A stretch of DNA of 64,000 bases from contig NZ_KB892812.1 in assembly GCF_000373925.1 (NCBI RefSeq), forward strand, positions 179-64,178, written 5' to 3'. Shown here in pieces: positions 27,001 to 35,306 of this stretch (its first letter is position 1; the number at the start of each line of letters is the position of its first letter). The notes beneath the pieces are model-generated. The model worked only from the letters and a program-made list of their open reading frames with translations, ran no database searches and was not told where the DNA came from. Made by a program: the position numbers and the translations under genes. The DNA is from Actinopolymorpha alba DSM 45243. Its GTDB lineage: Bacteria > Actinomycetota > Actinomycetes > Propionibacteriales > Actinopolymorphaceae.

Positions 27001-27190
27001 GGTCGACGACCGCCCCGTCGACTGGTGGGTGGACGGCGAAGGGCGCCCGCACGCCGCGACCGGCGAGGGTCTCGCGCGGGCGCTGGCCTGGGCGGCCGGG
27101 CGCTGGGAGGACCGGCATCCGCTCGCGGCCGTCCTCGCCGAACCCGAGCGGGTGGCCGAACTCCTCCTCGAGACGGCGTACGACAGCTGA
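24068..27190 (+). CDS. Sacsin-like protein with N-terminal GHKL/HSP90-type ATPase domain
   Basis: A 1040-residue protein. The Bergerat ATP fold is near the N-terminus: LVVELAQNAADAA (residues about 43-55) is the N box and GRFGVGFAAVLAV (about 127-139) the glycine box. The rest is long, acidic and Ala/Leu/Asp-rich with no recognised domain, as in the bacterial sacsin N-terminal-ATPase family. No HSP90 middle domain is evident. GTG 24068 is 178 bp from the divergent AICAR-transformylase gene. Function in bacteria is unknown; chaperone or defence-type roles are suggested for GHKL relatives. No signal or membrane segment. Confidence 0.8.
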   Translation: MTDPFATAMIRDRVLAAWAASPARFREDANAEEDLALGGYRDRLVVELAQNAADAAARAGVPGRLRFTLRDDPQARAESGGPVLVAANTGAPLTAEGVEALATLRASAKREDSLDADARTQSVGRFGVGFAAVLAVTDEPTVLSRPGGARFSRDDTATLVDEVGRTAPGLTEEVRRRGGHVPVLRLPFPAEGEPPEGFETAVVLPLRDEAAADLVRRLLAEADDALLLALPHLARIEIDVDPAAPPRVLADVHTRWHAYRAAGVWSPAERAELLADRPTEERERPYWSVLWALPQVPKGSHTALTPAYDLPTVVHAPTPTDEPLSLPAMLLTSFPLDPTRRHVAPGPLTDRLVAEAATAYAELARTRAEAGDDVMGLVPVGLPLGRLDGALRQEILRRLPGTPLIAAAEDPSMLLRPREAVVVEGADDPLIRMLAPAVGGLVASRRRDRAAFEALGVRRLPLADLVDELAAVAAAHPPGWWHDLYVALASTVADPERREALGALPVPLVDGRVVHGARGLLLPGGGEVPAEALSVLASYGLRLVHPEACAEPALATLERLGAVPASPRTLLDDGAVRAAVEDSVDADDPAGVADGVLALVAAAVAAGELGPGDLPWLGDLAVPDEAGELAPASALVLPGSDAEAVLDAEEFTPADAGLVDRWGTPVLEAVGVVRTLGLVTAFDVDLAGLPDELADLDELTDWADEALSGRLGGPAGGLLGGTVGELSAVRDLDYVRDDAWPAALRLLTSEPSLRRALVQPVRMVDVDRPDGPAVVVPSYTSWWVRQHVRIDGQPLTSFADPEADPVLAALLGSAPPAIANLDPDARRALGLARSVADLDGTGVHHLLRRLADPAVDVPAVTMLRLWAQLGELDPAVAASAPAPDQVRVLAGSGTQVVEAREAIVVDAPMWAQRTDLGGQVLAPARAAETLAELLDLPLASESAAGIVSLGGEPFPVPEAARLLAPQVPDTWWEHDDLLVDDRPVDWWVDGEGRPHAATGEGLARALAWAAGRWEDRHPLAAVLAEPERVAELLLETAYDS

Positions 27191-27236
27191 GACGGCCTAC
27201 GACAAGCTGATCAGTTGTCGCGCACGTCGCCGGCCC

Positions 27237-27932
27237 TCATGTCGAGGGGCGGCTCTCCGCATGGCGATGATGCGTCTGCGCATCCGTGGCCTGACGTTGG
27301 CTGTGCTCGACCAGCCGGGGGAAGTCGGTGGCGATGCCCCGTAGCAGGGTGACGACCGCGCTCTCGATCTCCGCTTCGCTGATGGGTGCGTGACCGAACA
27401 GCGCGCGGTGGTGGACGAGCGATCCGAGTAGGTCGACCGTGAGCCCGAGATCGAGGTCCTCCCGTAAGTCACCGCGGGCGATGGCCCGGCTCAGCGTCTC
27501 TGCGACCGCCGCGCGCGGGGGTTCGAACAACGCGGCCATGAAGTCCGCGTGGAGGTCGGGTTCTGTGGCGCAGTCGGCCAGGAGCGGAGCGAGGACGCCG
27601 GGTGGCATGCGCTGGAACGCCGCGACGAAGACGCTGATGCATTCGCCGAGATCGCAGAGCGTGCAGTCGGTGTTGGGTGCCTGTGCCGCACCCAGTCGCC
27701 GGGCCAACGCGGCGAGTACCAGCCGCTGCCGGGTGGGCCAGCGCCGGTAGATGGCCGGCTTGGTGGTCCCAGCGCGCCGGGCCACCTCTTCGAGGGCGAA
27801 ACGGCGGTAGCCCACTCCGTCGAGGACGTCGAGCGTCGCGTCGAGTACGGCGGCGTCGATATGGGCGTTCCGTGGCCGTCCCGCACGCGGGGCCCTACCA
27901 GCGTGAGCGTCCGGGGCACGGGTGGTTGGCAC
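27237..27932 (-). CDS. TetR-family regulator of the adjacent MFS exporter
   Basis: A 231-residue TetR regulator. Its DNA-binding domain is IDAAVLDATLDVLDGVGYRR, then ALEEVARRAGTTKPAIYRRW, with a TetR_C-type ligand domain after it (cysteine-bearing CTLCDLGEC near its start). It diverges from the MFS gene at 27993, and an 18-bp perfect palindrome lies in the 60-bp spacer, so it should repress that exporter and itself. Confidence 0.92.
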   Translation of the reverse strand: MPTTRAPDAHAGRAPRAGRPRNAHIDAAVLDATLDVLDGVGYRRFALEEVARRAGTTKPAIYRRWPTRQRLVLAALARRLGAAQAPNTDCTLCDLGECISVFVAAFQRMPPGVLAPLLADCATEPDLHADFMAALFEPPRAAVAETLSRAIARGDLREDLDLGLTVDLLGSLVHHRALFGHAPISEAEIESAVVTLLRGIATDFPRLVEHSQRQATDAQTHHRHAESRPST

Positions 27933-27953
27933 GAGGACAGCTTAGTCGTTATA

Positions 27954-27971
27954 TTCCGTTCCGGAACGGAA
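27954..27971. promoter_or_regulatory. 18-bp perfect palindromic TetR operator
   Basis: TTCCGTTCCGGAACGGAA sits midway between the divergent TetR and MFS genes, in an AT-richer stretch where both promoters should lie. Confidence 0.85.
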
Positions 27972-27992
27972 CGTAATTAATCTGGCATCGAT

Positions 27993-29606
27993 ATGGCGTC
28001 ACCTGTGAGTGCCGCTGGGATGGGGGAGTCTGTGTCGAACGTCCAACTGTCAGCAGACCAGCGGGCCGGTTGGCGCGAATGGTCCGGGCTGGCGGTGCTG
28101 GCGCTCGCGACGCTGCTACTCGCGATCGACAACACCGTGTTGTTCCTCGCGCTGCCACATCTGAGCGCGGATCTGCGGCCGACCCAAACCGAGCAGTTGT
28201 GGATCATGGACGCCTATGGCTTCATGATCGCCGGGTTCCTCGTCACGATGGGTGCCCTTGGAGACCGGATTGGCCATCGCCGGTTGTTGCTGATCGGTGC
28301 GGTGGCATTCGCTTCCGCGTCGGTGTTGGCGGCTTACTCCCCCAGTGCGGAGATGCTGATCTTCGCTCGGGCGGTGTTGGGTATTGCCGGAGCGACTCTC
28401 ATGCCCTCGGCTCTGGCGTTGATCGCCAACCTGTTCAAGGATCCCCGCCAGCGCGCCTTCGCCGTCGGGGTTTTCGTCAGCTGCTTCATGGGTGGTGCCG
28501 CGCTCGGGCCGGTGGCCGGCGGGATCCTGCTCGAGTCGTTCTGGTGGGGCTCGGTATTTCTGCTGGGTGTGCCAGTAATGGTGCTTCTCCTGGCGACCGG
28601 CCCTCGCCTGTTGCCTGAGTCTCGCGCTACGACTGTGGGACGCCCCGATCTCGCCAGCGTGGTTCTCTCCCTCGCCGCGATCCTGCCGATCATCTATGGG
28701 CTCAAGGAGGTCGCGGCCGAGGGTATGCGGTGGCCTGCGGTCCTGATCGCTGCGACTGGCATAGCCGTCGGGTGGGCTTTCGTCCGCCGGCAGCGGCGGC
28801 TGACCGACCCGTTGCTGGATCTGCGGTTGTTTGGCAACCGATCCTTCACCGCGGCGCTCGTTATCCTGCTGCTCGTCATGGTCCTTCAGGGCGGGATCTA
28901 CCTCCTCGCCAGCCAGTACCTCCAACTGGTGGAAGGGCTCTCGCCGTCCCGGGCAGGCTTGTGGCTCGTGCCGCCCGCGATCGCGCTGGTCGCCGGTTCC
29001 TTGCTGGCCCCGGTGATTGCGCGGACGGTCCGGCCGGGCACTGTCATTGGTAGTGGGCTGGCGATCTCAGCGATCGGTTTCGCTTTGCTTACCCAGGTCG
29101 ACCACGAGGGAGGGACAGCTCTCCTCATCGGTGGCATCGTCATCGGATTCCTCGGCACGGCTCCGGTCGGCGCGCTCGGCATCGATCTGATCGTCGGATC
29201 CGCTCCGGCCGAAAAGGCAGGCTCGGCGTCCTCGATGGCAGAGACGAGTGGTGAGCTCGGTAGCGCATTGGGCATCGCGGCCCTGGGCAGCGTGAGCGCC
29301 GTTGTTTACCGCGACCAGATCGCCGGCGAGGTTCCCGCTGGCGTACCAGACGAGGCCGCCGAGGCTGGACGCGACACGCTCGCTGGAGCCGTCACCGAGG
29401 CAAACGAACTGCCCCCTGGTTTGGCGGCCCAGCTTCTCGAACCTGCCCGCGAGGCGTTCACCGCGGGGCTGGCCGCCGTAGGTGGCGTCAGCGCGGTCGC
29501 CGTCGCCGGCCTCGCCATCGTCGCGTTGATCGCTCTCCGGTCGCATCAAGCGCCGAACCCTGTAGACCGTGACCCGCGTACCAATGCGTACGAGGTGAGG
29601 GAATAG
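27993..29606 (+). CDS. MFS drug exporter, DHA2 (14-helix) family
   Basis: A 537-residue inner-membrane proton antiporter of the EmrB/QacA/SmvA type. LAIDNTVLFLALPHLSADL and WIMDAYGFMIAGFLVTMGAL are helix 1-2 signatures, GDRIGHRRLLLIGA is the loop 2-3 motif, and ARAVLGIAGATLMPSALALI helix 4-5. Fourteen hydrophobic segments can be counted by eye. Several starts are possible (ATG 27993, GTG 28032, ATG 28020). Expected to be induced by its substrate through the divergent TetR. Confidence 0.92.
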   Translation: MASPVSAAGMGESVSNVQLSADQRAGWREWSGLAVLALATLLLAIDNTVLFLALPHLSADLRPTQTEQLWIMDAYGFMIAGFLVTMGALGDRIGHRRLLLIGAVAFASASVLAAYSPSAEMLIFARAVLGIAGATLMPSALALIANLFKDPRQRAFAVGVFVSCFMGGAALGPVAGGILLESFWWGSVFLLGVPVMVLLLATGPRLLPESRATTVGRPDLASVVLSLAAILPIIYGLKEVAAEGMRWPAVLIAATGIAVGWAFVRRQRRLTDPLLDLRLFGNRSFTAALVILLLVMVLQGGIYLLASQYLQLVEGLSPSRAGLWLVPPAIALVAGSLLAPVIARTVRPGTVIGSGLAISAIGFALLTQVDHEGGTALLIGGIVIGFLGTAPVGALGIDLIVGSAPAEKAGSASSMAETSGELGSALGIAALGSVSAVVYRDQIAGEVPAGVPDEAAEAGRDTLAGAVTEANELPPGLAAQLLEPAREAFTAGLAAVGGVSAVAVAGLAIVALIALRSHQAPNPVDRDPRTNAYEVRE

Positions 29607-29613
29607 CAGAAGC

Positions 29614-31344
29614 TCAGCTGTCCCGCGGCACCCGGATCAGGAGGACGCCCGGCTCGATCTCGCACCGGAGTTCGTGCCCGATCCGCACCACGTCGCCGTC
29701 CAGTTGTCGCGGGCACGCTTCGACGGCACGGACGACGACCCGCCGGCCGCGCCAGGTGCGCAACCGGTCGTCCTGGGCGGACGAGCGGCGTACCACCCGC
29801 CAGGCAAGGCCGGGCCAGTCGGTGAGCCGCCGCGGCGCCACCGCCACGACGTCCAGCATCCCGTCGTCGGGTTGCGCGTCGGGGAGCAGGGAGAGCCCGG
29901 CGTGCAGGGTGCCGACGTTCCCGACAAGGACGGTGCGGACCCACCGGCGGACGGTGGGGGTGTCGTCGACCGTGATGTCCACGCGTACCGCCGGGAACGA
30001 CAGGTTGCGGGCCATCGAGATGAGGTACGCCGGCCACCCCATCCGCGCCTTCAGCTTCGGCGGAGCCTCGCCCACCACGGCCGCGTCCAAGCCGAGCCCA
30101 GCCATCACAGCGAACCGATCCGGGCCCAGGTCGTCCCCGTCGACGCGGACGAGATCCATGAGGCGGTCCCGGCCACCGAGCGCCACCCGGATCGCCGCAC
30201 CGTGGTCGAGCGGGAGGCCGAGGTTTCGGACCAGGAGGTTGCCGGTGCCGGTGGGCACGATGCCGAGGGGTACGCCGGTCCCGGCGACTTCGGCACAGAC
30301 GACGCGTACCGTCCCGTCGCCGCCCGCGGCGATCACGAGGTCGACGCCGGCGGCCAGAGCGGACTTCGCCATCGCGTGCCCGGCATCCTGCGGCGACGTC
30401 TCGAACCACAGCGGGGGTTCCCACCAGTCGCGCTCTGCCTGGCGTTCCAACTGGCGGCGGAAGTCCGCCAGGTCCTCGATCTTGGCGGGGTTGAAGACGA
30501 CCGCGACCCGCCGCCGCGGGGTGGTGTCCGGCGCCTCGGCACGCGCGCGGTTCCTTGGCCGACCGAGTCCGAACGCGAGGAGACTCGCGCCCAACACCGC
30601 GAGCGCCAGGAACCACGCGGCCAGCACGTCCGAGAGGTGGTGTACGCCGAGCGCCACCCGGTCGAACCCGACCAGGAGGACGAACGCCACCGCCAGGCAG
30701 CTGGCCGTGATCTGGATCCAGCGCCGCTTCGTGAGCTGCAGGACGAGGAGGACGAACGCGCCGAGGATCAGCGCGGACGCGAAAGCATGACCGGAGGGGA
30801 AGGCGTACCCATCGATGTCGACGACCGGATGAGGGAGCACTGGCCGGGGTCGCGCGACCAGTGCCTTGAGGAAGACCTCCAGGAGGGCGCCGACGGCGAT
30901 CGTGCCGACCAGCCACAGACCCAACCGGCGATATCCCCGCTGGATGATGAACGCCGCCACGATCACACCCACGGCCCGGAGTACCCAGGGTTGGGAGATC
31001 GCCTGCAGTGTTTCCAGAAAGTTCGTCCAGGCCCGATGCCGGATGACCGGCTCAGCCAGGTCTGCGATGACCACCTGGTCGAGGGTGACGAGTGGGGACC
31101 ACCTGGTCGTGACGAGGACGAGGAGGAGCGCGAAGCCAGCGCTGCCCGCGAGGGTGGCGACCGCCGCCCAACTGTCGGTCAGGCGTCCCCGACCCACTGG
31201 TTGGCGTCCCCGCCGGCGTCGCACCCCGCCGCCACGGCGCGCTCCAGCCGCGGCCCGACCGGCGTCCCCGTTGGTCCGGCCCTGGTCGGCGCGGACATCC
31301 TCGCTCACGGAACGCATGTCTACCCCTGTCGCGCCGGTCGGCAC
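29614..31344 (-). CDS. PAP2 phosphatase-diacylglycerol kinase fusion protein
   Basis: A 576-residue two-domain protein. After an Arg/Gly-rich tail the N-terminal half has several membrane helices and the three PAP2 motifs: [17 protein letters not shown] and [13 protein letters not shown]. The C-terminal half (from about residue 275, [15 protein letters not shown]) is a diacylglycerol/lipid kinase with [11 protein letters not shown] and [15 protein letters not shown]. It joins an enzyme removing phosphate from lipid phosphates to one adding it, probably in phospholipid or undecaprenyl turnover. ATG 31317 is an alternative start. Confidence 0.92.
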   Translation of the reverse strand: MPTGATGVDMRSVSEDVRADQGRTNGDAGRAAAGARRGGGVRRRRGRQPVGRGRLTDSWAAVATLAGSAGFALLLVLVTTRWSPLVTLDQVVIADLAEPVIRHRAWTNFLETLQAISQPWVLRAVGVIVAAFIIQRGYRRLGLWLVGTIAVGALLEVFLKALVARPRPVLPHPVVDIDGYAFPSGHAFASALILGAFVLLVLQLTKRRWIQITASCLAVAFVLLVGFDRVALGVHHLSDVLAAWFLALAVLGASLLAFGLGRPRNRARAEAPDTTPRRRVAVVFNPAKIEDLADFRRQLERQAERDWWEPPLWFETSPQDAGHAMAKSALAAGVDLVIAAGGDGTVRVVCAEVAGTGVPLGIVPTGTGNLLVRNLGLPLDHGAAIRVALGGRDRLMDLVRVDGDDLGPDRFAVMAGLGLDAAVVGEAPPKLKARMGWPAYLISMARNLSFPAVRVDITVDDTPTVRRWVRTVLVGNVGTLHAGLSLLPDAQPDDGMLDVVAVAPRRLTDWPGLAWRVVRRSSAQDDRLRTWRGRRVVVRAVEACPRQLDGDVVRIGHELRCEIEPGVLLIRVPRDS

Positions 31345-31469
31345 GACCTCGGGGTACCCGCCAGCCGTCTGGCGGGACCTCCATACGACCTCGGCCAGCT
31401 CCGGGCACTATGCCTCTGACCAGGAAACCGGTGGCGATCTTGTACGGGTCTCCGGTTACCCTCGGTGTC

Positions 31470-32741
31470 GTGATCGACCCCAAGTTGCTCCGTGAAGATC
31501 CCGACCGCGTCCGTGAGAGCCAGCGGCGTCGCGGCGCATCGGTCGAGCTTGTCGACCAGGTGCTCGCCGCCGACGAGCGGCGCCGGTCGTCGATCGCGAC
31601 GTTCGAGCAACTCCGGTCGGAGCAGAAGGCGCTCAGCAAGCAGATCCCGCGCGCCCAGGGCGAGGAGAAGCAGGCGCTGCTGGCCCGCACCAAGGAGCTG
31701 GCGGCTCAGGTCAAGGTGGCCGAGGCGAGCCAGGCCGAGGCGGGGCGGGAGTACGACCGTCTCATCCTCGAGCTGGACAACCTGGTCGAACCCGACGTAC
31801 CACTCGGTGGCGAGGATGACTACGTCGTCCTCGAAGAGGTCGGGCATCTACGCGACTTCGCGGCCGAGGGCTTCGAGCCGCGTGATCACGTCGAGCTGGG
31901 CAAGGTGCTCGGCGCAATCGACGTCGAGCGGGGCGCGAAGGTGTCGGGGGCGAGGTTCTACTACCTCACCGGCGTCGGCGCGCTGCTGGAGATGGCGCTG
32001 GCCAACATGGCGATCGACCAGGCAACGGCGTACGGCTTCACGCCGATGATCCCGCCGGCCCTGGTGAAGCCGCAGGCGATGGAGGGCACCGGCTACCTGG
32101 GCCAGGCCGCCGAGGACGTCTACCGGCTGGAGCGCGACGACCTCTACCTCGTGGGTACGTCCGAAGTGCCGCTCGCGGCCTACCACATGGAGGAAATCCT
32201 CGACGGTGAGCTGCCGAGGCGTTACGCCGCGTTCAGCCCGTGCTTCCGTCGTGAGGCAGGGTCCTACGGCAAGGACACCCGTGGGATTATCCGGGTGCAC
32301 TGGTTCGACAAGGTCGAAATGTTCTCCTTCTGCCACCCCGATGACGCGGCGGCAGAGCACCGGCGGTTGCTGGCCTGGGAGAGGGAGTTCTGGGACAAGC
32401 TCGAGGTGCCGTACCGCGTGATCGACACCGCTGCGGGTGATCTGGGTGCGAGCGCGGCGCGGAAGTTCGACATCGAGGCCTGGATCCCGACTCAGGGCCG
32501 CTACCGCGAGGTGACGTCGACCTCCAACTGCACCGACTTCCAGGCGCGCCGGCTCTCGATCCGGTTCCGCGAGGAGGAAGGGATCCGGCACGTGGCAACT
32601 CTCAACGGCACCCTGGTCGCGATGGCGCGGGCCATCGTCGCCATCCTCGAAAACCACCAGGAGCCAGACGGCGGCGTCAGCGTCCCCAAGGCTCTGCAGC
32701 CGTTCCTCGGCGGTCGGGGCCGCCTGGAGCCGCTCGCGTGA
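31470..32741 (+). CDS. serS: Seryl-tRNA synthetase
   Basis: A 423-residue class II synthetase charging tRNA-Ser. The N-terminal coiled-coil arm spans about residues 25-100 ([20 protein letters not shown]). Class II motifs follow: [33 protein letters not shown] (motif 2) and, near the end, [19 protein letters not shown] (motif 3). GTG 31470 is chosen because [12 protein letters not shown] is the family N-terminus, and TACCCT (31457-31462) seven bases upstream suggests a leaderless message. The stop overlaps the next gene (GTGA), so the HAD gene is co-transcribed. Confidence 0.96.
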   Translation: MIDPKLLREDPDRVRESQRRRGASVELVDQVLAADERRRSSIATFEQLRSEQKALSKQIPRAQGEEKQALLARTKELAAQVKVAEASQAEAGREYDRLILELDNLVEPDVPLGGEDDYVVLEEVGHLRDFAAEGFEPRDHVELGKVLGAIDVERGAKVSGARFYYLTGVGALLEMALANMAIDQATAYGFTPMIPPALVKPQAMEGTGYLGQAAEDVYRLERDDLYLVGTSEVPLAAYHMEEILDGELPRRYAAFSPCFRREAGSYGKDTRGIIRVHWFDKVEMFSFCHPDDAAAEHRRLLAWEREFWDKLEVPYRVIDTAAGDLGASAARKFDIEAWIPTQGRYREVTSTSNCTDFQARRLSIRFREEEGIRHVATLNGTLVAMARAIVAILENHQEPDGGVSVPKALQPFLGGRGRLEPLA

Positions 32742-33634
32742 GGGTCGGACCCGCGACCGAGACGGCGCCGAGCGCCGACGCCTGGCGTCCGAAGCTGGTG
32801 GCGCTCGACATCGACGGGACCCTCGTCAACATCCGTAACGAGATCTCGCCCGTCGTCGACGCCGCCGTACGTGCGGTGGCCGCGGCCGGTGCGCAGGTGG
32901 TGCTCTCGACCGGGCGAGGGCTCACCGCGACCCGGCCGCTCGCTGTCCACTTCGACCTGCAACGGCCGTACCTCGTATGCAGCAACGGCGCGGTGACTGT
33001 TCGCCTGCACTCCGAGTCTGATCCGCCGGCGGCGGACGTCGACGGCGTGGATGGTCGTCGGGGCCCCGAGATGATCGACATCGTGACGTTCGACCCCGAG
33101 CCGGTGCTGCGGATGCTCCTCAAGCGCCTCCCGGACGTCCTGGTCGCGGTGGAGGAGTTGGGCGTCGGCTATCGCGTCAACGCGCCCTTTCCACCTGGTG
33201 AACTCACCGGCGAGATCAGCGTCGAACCCCTCGAACGCCTTGTCGCCGACCCCGCCACCCGTGTCATCCTCCGCCAGCCTTCCATCGAAGCCGAGCACTT
33301 CCTCGACGTGGTCGACCGTGTGGGCCTGCACGGCGTCTCCTACTACATCGGCTACACGGCTTGGCTGGACCTCGCACCCGAAGGCGTCAGCAAGGCGACC
33401 GGGCTGGCGAAGGTGGCCGAGCGGCTCGGCATCCGCCGCGAGGACGTGCTGGCCATCGGCGACGGCGACAACGACGCCGAGATGCTCTCGTGGGCCGGTC
33501 GCGGCGTGGCGATGGGGAACGCCGCGATCGAGGTCCAGGAGGTGGCCGACGACGTGACGGCGCTCCTCGAGGACGATGGGGTCGCGGTCGAGCTCGCCCG
33601 CTGGTTCCCCGGAATCACCGCGCCCCGCCCGTGA
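32738..33634 (+). CDS. HAD-family (Cof-type) phosphatase
   Basis: A 298-residue haloacid-dehalogenase hydrolase. [11 protein letters not shown] holds the nucleophile Asp, LSTGRG motif II, and [17 protein letters not shown] with [16 protein letters not shown] motifs III and IV. A large Cof cap lies between. GTG 32738 overlaps the serS stop by four bases, indicating translational coupling. Likely a sugar- or nucleotide-phosphate phosphatase. A second Cof-type gene is at 37633. Confidence 0.9.
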   Translation: MRVGPATETAPSADAWRPKLVALDIDGTLVNIRNEISPVVDAAVRAVAAAGAQVVLSTGRGLTATRPLAVHFDLQRPYLVCSNGAVTVRLHSESDPPAADVDGVDGRRGPEMIDIVTFDPEPVLRMLLKRLPDVLVAVEELGVGYRVNAPFPPGELTGEISVEPLERLVADPATRVILRQPSIEAEHFLDVVDRVGLHGVSYYIGYTAWLDLAPEGVSKATGLAKVAERLGIRREDVLAIGDGDNDAEMLSWAGRGVAMGNAAIEVQEVADDVTALLEDDGVAVELARWFPGITAPRP

Positions 33635-33701
33635 TCATGATGGTTGTCATGAACGTCAAGCGGACGGATAGCCCGCTTTGGCTTCATGATCACCGTGGCC
33701 G
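33634..33701. repeat. TGATCATGA-type inverted repeat, copy 1
   Basis: Starting at the HAD stop, TGATCATGA opens and TTCATGATCA closes an element with an internal hairpin-like AAGCGGAC...CCGCTT; TCATGA recurs inside and after. Reverse strand reads TGATCATGAAGCC...CGGGCT, the same phrase as the copy at 47362. Both copies directly follow a stop codon, so they may act as terminators. Confidence 0.65.
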
Positions 33702-33704
33702 CTC

Positions 33705-34153
33705 ATGACGTCCCGCCGCCAACGCGTCGGTGCGTACGCCGTCTGCCTCGACGCCACCGGCCAACTCCTGCTCTGCTGTATGTCAGGGCCGGTCGGGCCT
33801 GGAGATTCTTGCGTGCCGGACTGCTCGCAGGCTCCCTTGACGTCTCGTCACGCAAGAATCTCCAGGCCCTCCCTTTATGTTCGGAGGAGGCCGCGGTGCG
33901 GGAACTCGCGGAGGAGACCGGGCTGACCGGGCGGGTGGACCGGCTGCTCGGCGTACACGCTGGCCTCTACACGATCAACGGCGTCTCGATCCACGGCGTA
34001 CGCCTCCTCTATCTGGTTGACGTCATCGCTGGATCGCTCCGGCGTGAGCAGGACGGCGGAACCGACGATGCGGGATGGTTCGGCCCCGAAGCGCTCGAAG
34101 CGCTATCACTGTCGGCCCACGCCCACCACGCACTCGCACTGCTGGATCACTGA
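33705..34153 (+). pseudogene. NUDIX hydrolase interrupted by an inverted-repeat element
   Basis: The N-terminal frame from ATG 33705 encodes RQRVGAYAVCLDATGQLLLC, then CMSGPV, a normal NUDIX start. The C-terminal frame, from about 33880, encodes EEAAVRELAEETGLTGRV (second half of the NUDIX box) and a complete tail to 34153 (GVRLLYLVDVIAG, DDAGWFGPEAL). Between them lies a 75-bp element with 21-bp inverted repeats; the frames do not match and the glycine-rich first half of the NUDIX box is lost, so insertion came with a deletion. Not expected to be active. Confidence 0.8.
33795..33869. repeat. 75-bp element with perfect 21-bp terminal inverted repeats
   Basis: Arms 33795-33815 (GGGCCTGGAGATTCTTGC...) and 33849-33869 (...GCAAGAATCTCCAGGCCC) are exact reverse complements with a 33-bp spacer. 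No ORF fits inside. It sits within the NUDIX box codons. It looks like a small non-autonomous mobile palindrome (MITE-like). Confidence 0.75.
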
Positions 34154-34435
34154 TCTTCAGACTCGCGCCGGTACATGGACACCGCACACACTCATCGTGC
34201 ACTCCTCGCCCGCCGGCGTTGGCCTCACCAAAGTGCCGTTCACCATCGGACCCGGCGACGTCGCCGAAGCCGTAGCACTGGCCATCGGCCGGACCGATTT
34301 GCATGATCGCGCGTTGTCCTGACACGCCTTGATCTAAACCAAACTTGAGGTTGCCCGGCCCAGGCTCGGATCGACCGTTGATCTTCGCTGAGGAAGTACG
34401 ATCGTGAGTGCGCAGGCTGGCGACAGGAGGCACGC
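34154..34435. other. Gap between NUDIX remnant and Uma2 gene
   Basis: No convincing gene. A plus-strand open stretch encodes LIVHSSPAGVGLTKVPFTIG and GDVAEAVALAIGRTDL (about 34188-34322) with no visible start or family, possibly the tail of a lost gene. Confidence 0.4.
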
Positions 34436-34999
34436 ATGACCGCCGCACAACCGTTGGAGGTGCACCTGCCTGGGCGGGCACTCACCCTTGACGACGTGGC
34501 CGAGCTCGCGGCTGCCGACGAGCTGCACCGTTACGAACTCGACGAGGGAAACCTCCTGGTCATGCCTCCAGCGGATGCCGAACACGCCGCGATCATCACT
34601 GGGCTACTTGTCTGGCTGGTGACGAATGGACATGACCGGAACCGGGTGCTGAGCACCCCTGGCGTGAAGATTTCCGAACGGTCGTCGGGTCGCAGCCCAG
34701 ATCTGGTCCTGCTGCGCAGGTCTGTGGGAAGGACGGTGTGGATCGACCCGATCGACGTGGCGCTCGTCGTCGAGATCGTTTCGGAAGGGTCGAAGAAGCT
34801 CGACCGCATGGTCAAACCGAGTGAGTACGCCCAGGTGGGGATCGCGCACTACTGGCGCGTCGAGGGCGGCGAAGGGCTCAGCCCGACCGTGCACATGTAC
34901 ACGTTGGGTGCCGGAGAGGACGGCGAGCCGGCCTACATCGGGCACCGCGCCGTCCTGCTGGACGAACTACTCGCCGGCAGGCCAGAAGGCGTGATCTAG
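34436..34999 (+). CDS. Uma2-family endonuclease (DUF820)
   Basis: A 187-residue protein of the Uma2 family, which has a restriction-nuclease-like (PD-(D/E)XK) fold. YELDEGNLLVMPPADAEH, then RSPDLVLLRR (Asp) and VALVVEIVSEGSKKLDR (Glu-x-Val with downstream Lys) give the expected catalytic pattern, and YAQVGIAHYWRV is the conserved C-terminal motif. GACAGGAGG precedes ATG 34436. These genes are very common in actinobacteria and their role is unclear. Confidence 0.9.
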   Translation: MTAAQPLEVHLPGRALTLDDVAELAAADELHRYELDEGNLLVMPPADAEHAAIITGLLVWLVTNGHDRNRVLSTPGVKISERSSGRSPDLVLLRRSVGRTVWIDPIDVALVVEIVSEGSKKLDRMVKPSEYAQVGIAHYWRVEGGEGLSPTVHMYTLGAGEDGEPAYIGHRAVLLDELLAGRPEGVI

Positions 35000-35078
35000 G
35001 CACGAGTTGGTGCCGTATACCAAGGGGAGCCACCCGGCCATGGCTCCAGCCCTTACCGTCGTGCTCCGGGCATTCGTG

Positions 35079-35108
35079 TTGCCGTTTCTTGGACAGCCGG
35101 CCTACGCT
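35079..35108 (+). promoter_or_regulatory. Promoter for the metG leader transcript
   Basis: TTGCCG (35079-35084), an 18-bp spacer and TACGCT (35103-35108) form a SigA-like promoter. Six bases after the -10 is ATG 35115, so transcription should start at or near the leader ATG, making the leader peptide leaderless. Confidence 0.6.
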
Positions 35109-35114
35109 GACCGC

Positions 35115-35198
35115 ATGACGTTCCGGCAGCAGCTCCGCATTCGCCCAGAGGGTAGGCCCTCTGTCGCGTGTGCCCAGGAGATGATGCGGCCCCGCTAG
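35115..35198 (+). CDS. Putative metG leader peptide with tandem Met codons
   Basis: ATG 35115 to TAG 35196-35198 encodes 27 residues ending AQEMMRPR. The two Met codons (35181-35186) abut the 5' arm of a hairpin (35186-35205), and the stop codon falls at its loop. This is the layout of amino-acid-sensing leader peptides, with the amino acid matching the downstream gene, methionyl-tRNA synthetase. Translation is inferred; 27 codons could be open by chance. Confidence 0.5.
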   Translation: MTFRQQLRIRPEGRPSVACAQEMMRPR

Positions 35199-35252
35199 GG
35201 GCCGCCTGCGTGCCGTATCCACTGCTCGAAGGCCCCTCGCGGAGGGGCCTTC
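35186..35252 (+). terminator. Candidate ribosome-mediated attenuator upstream of metG
   Basis: Hairpin 1: GCGGCCCC (35186-35193), loop GCTA, GGGGCCGC (35198-35205). Hairpin 2: GAAGGCCCCTC (35228-35238), loop GCG, GAGGGGCCTTC (35242-35252), a perfect 11-bp terminator-like stem. The 3' arm of hairpin 1 (AGGGGCC, 35197-35203) is complementary to GGCCCCT (35231-35237) in hairpin 2, giving an antiterminator. A further 7-bp hairpin (35146-35163) lies in the leader ORF. No U-tract follows. Confidence 0.55.
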
Positions 35253-35306
35253 TGCGTATCCGTCTCAGCCGGGCCCACTTCGCAAGGTTTCGCGAAAGGA
35301 AGCCCG

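Noticed and set aside
24841-27118. Long minus-strand open frames opposite the sacsin-like gene
   Set aside because: Arg/Ser/Ala-rich translations typical of antisense frames in high-GC DNA; no start signals or homology.
24068-27190. HSP90 (HtpG)
   Set aside because: The ATPase motifs match the GHKL superfamily, but the HSP90 middle and C-terminal domains are not present.
35007-35306. T-box or SAM riboswitch upstream of metG
   Set aside because: No T-box TGGNACCGCG sequence and no recognisable SAM-aptamer core; the leader ORF and alternative hairpins fit attenuation better.
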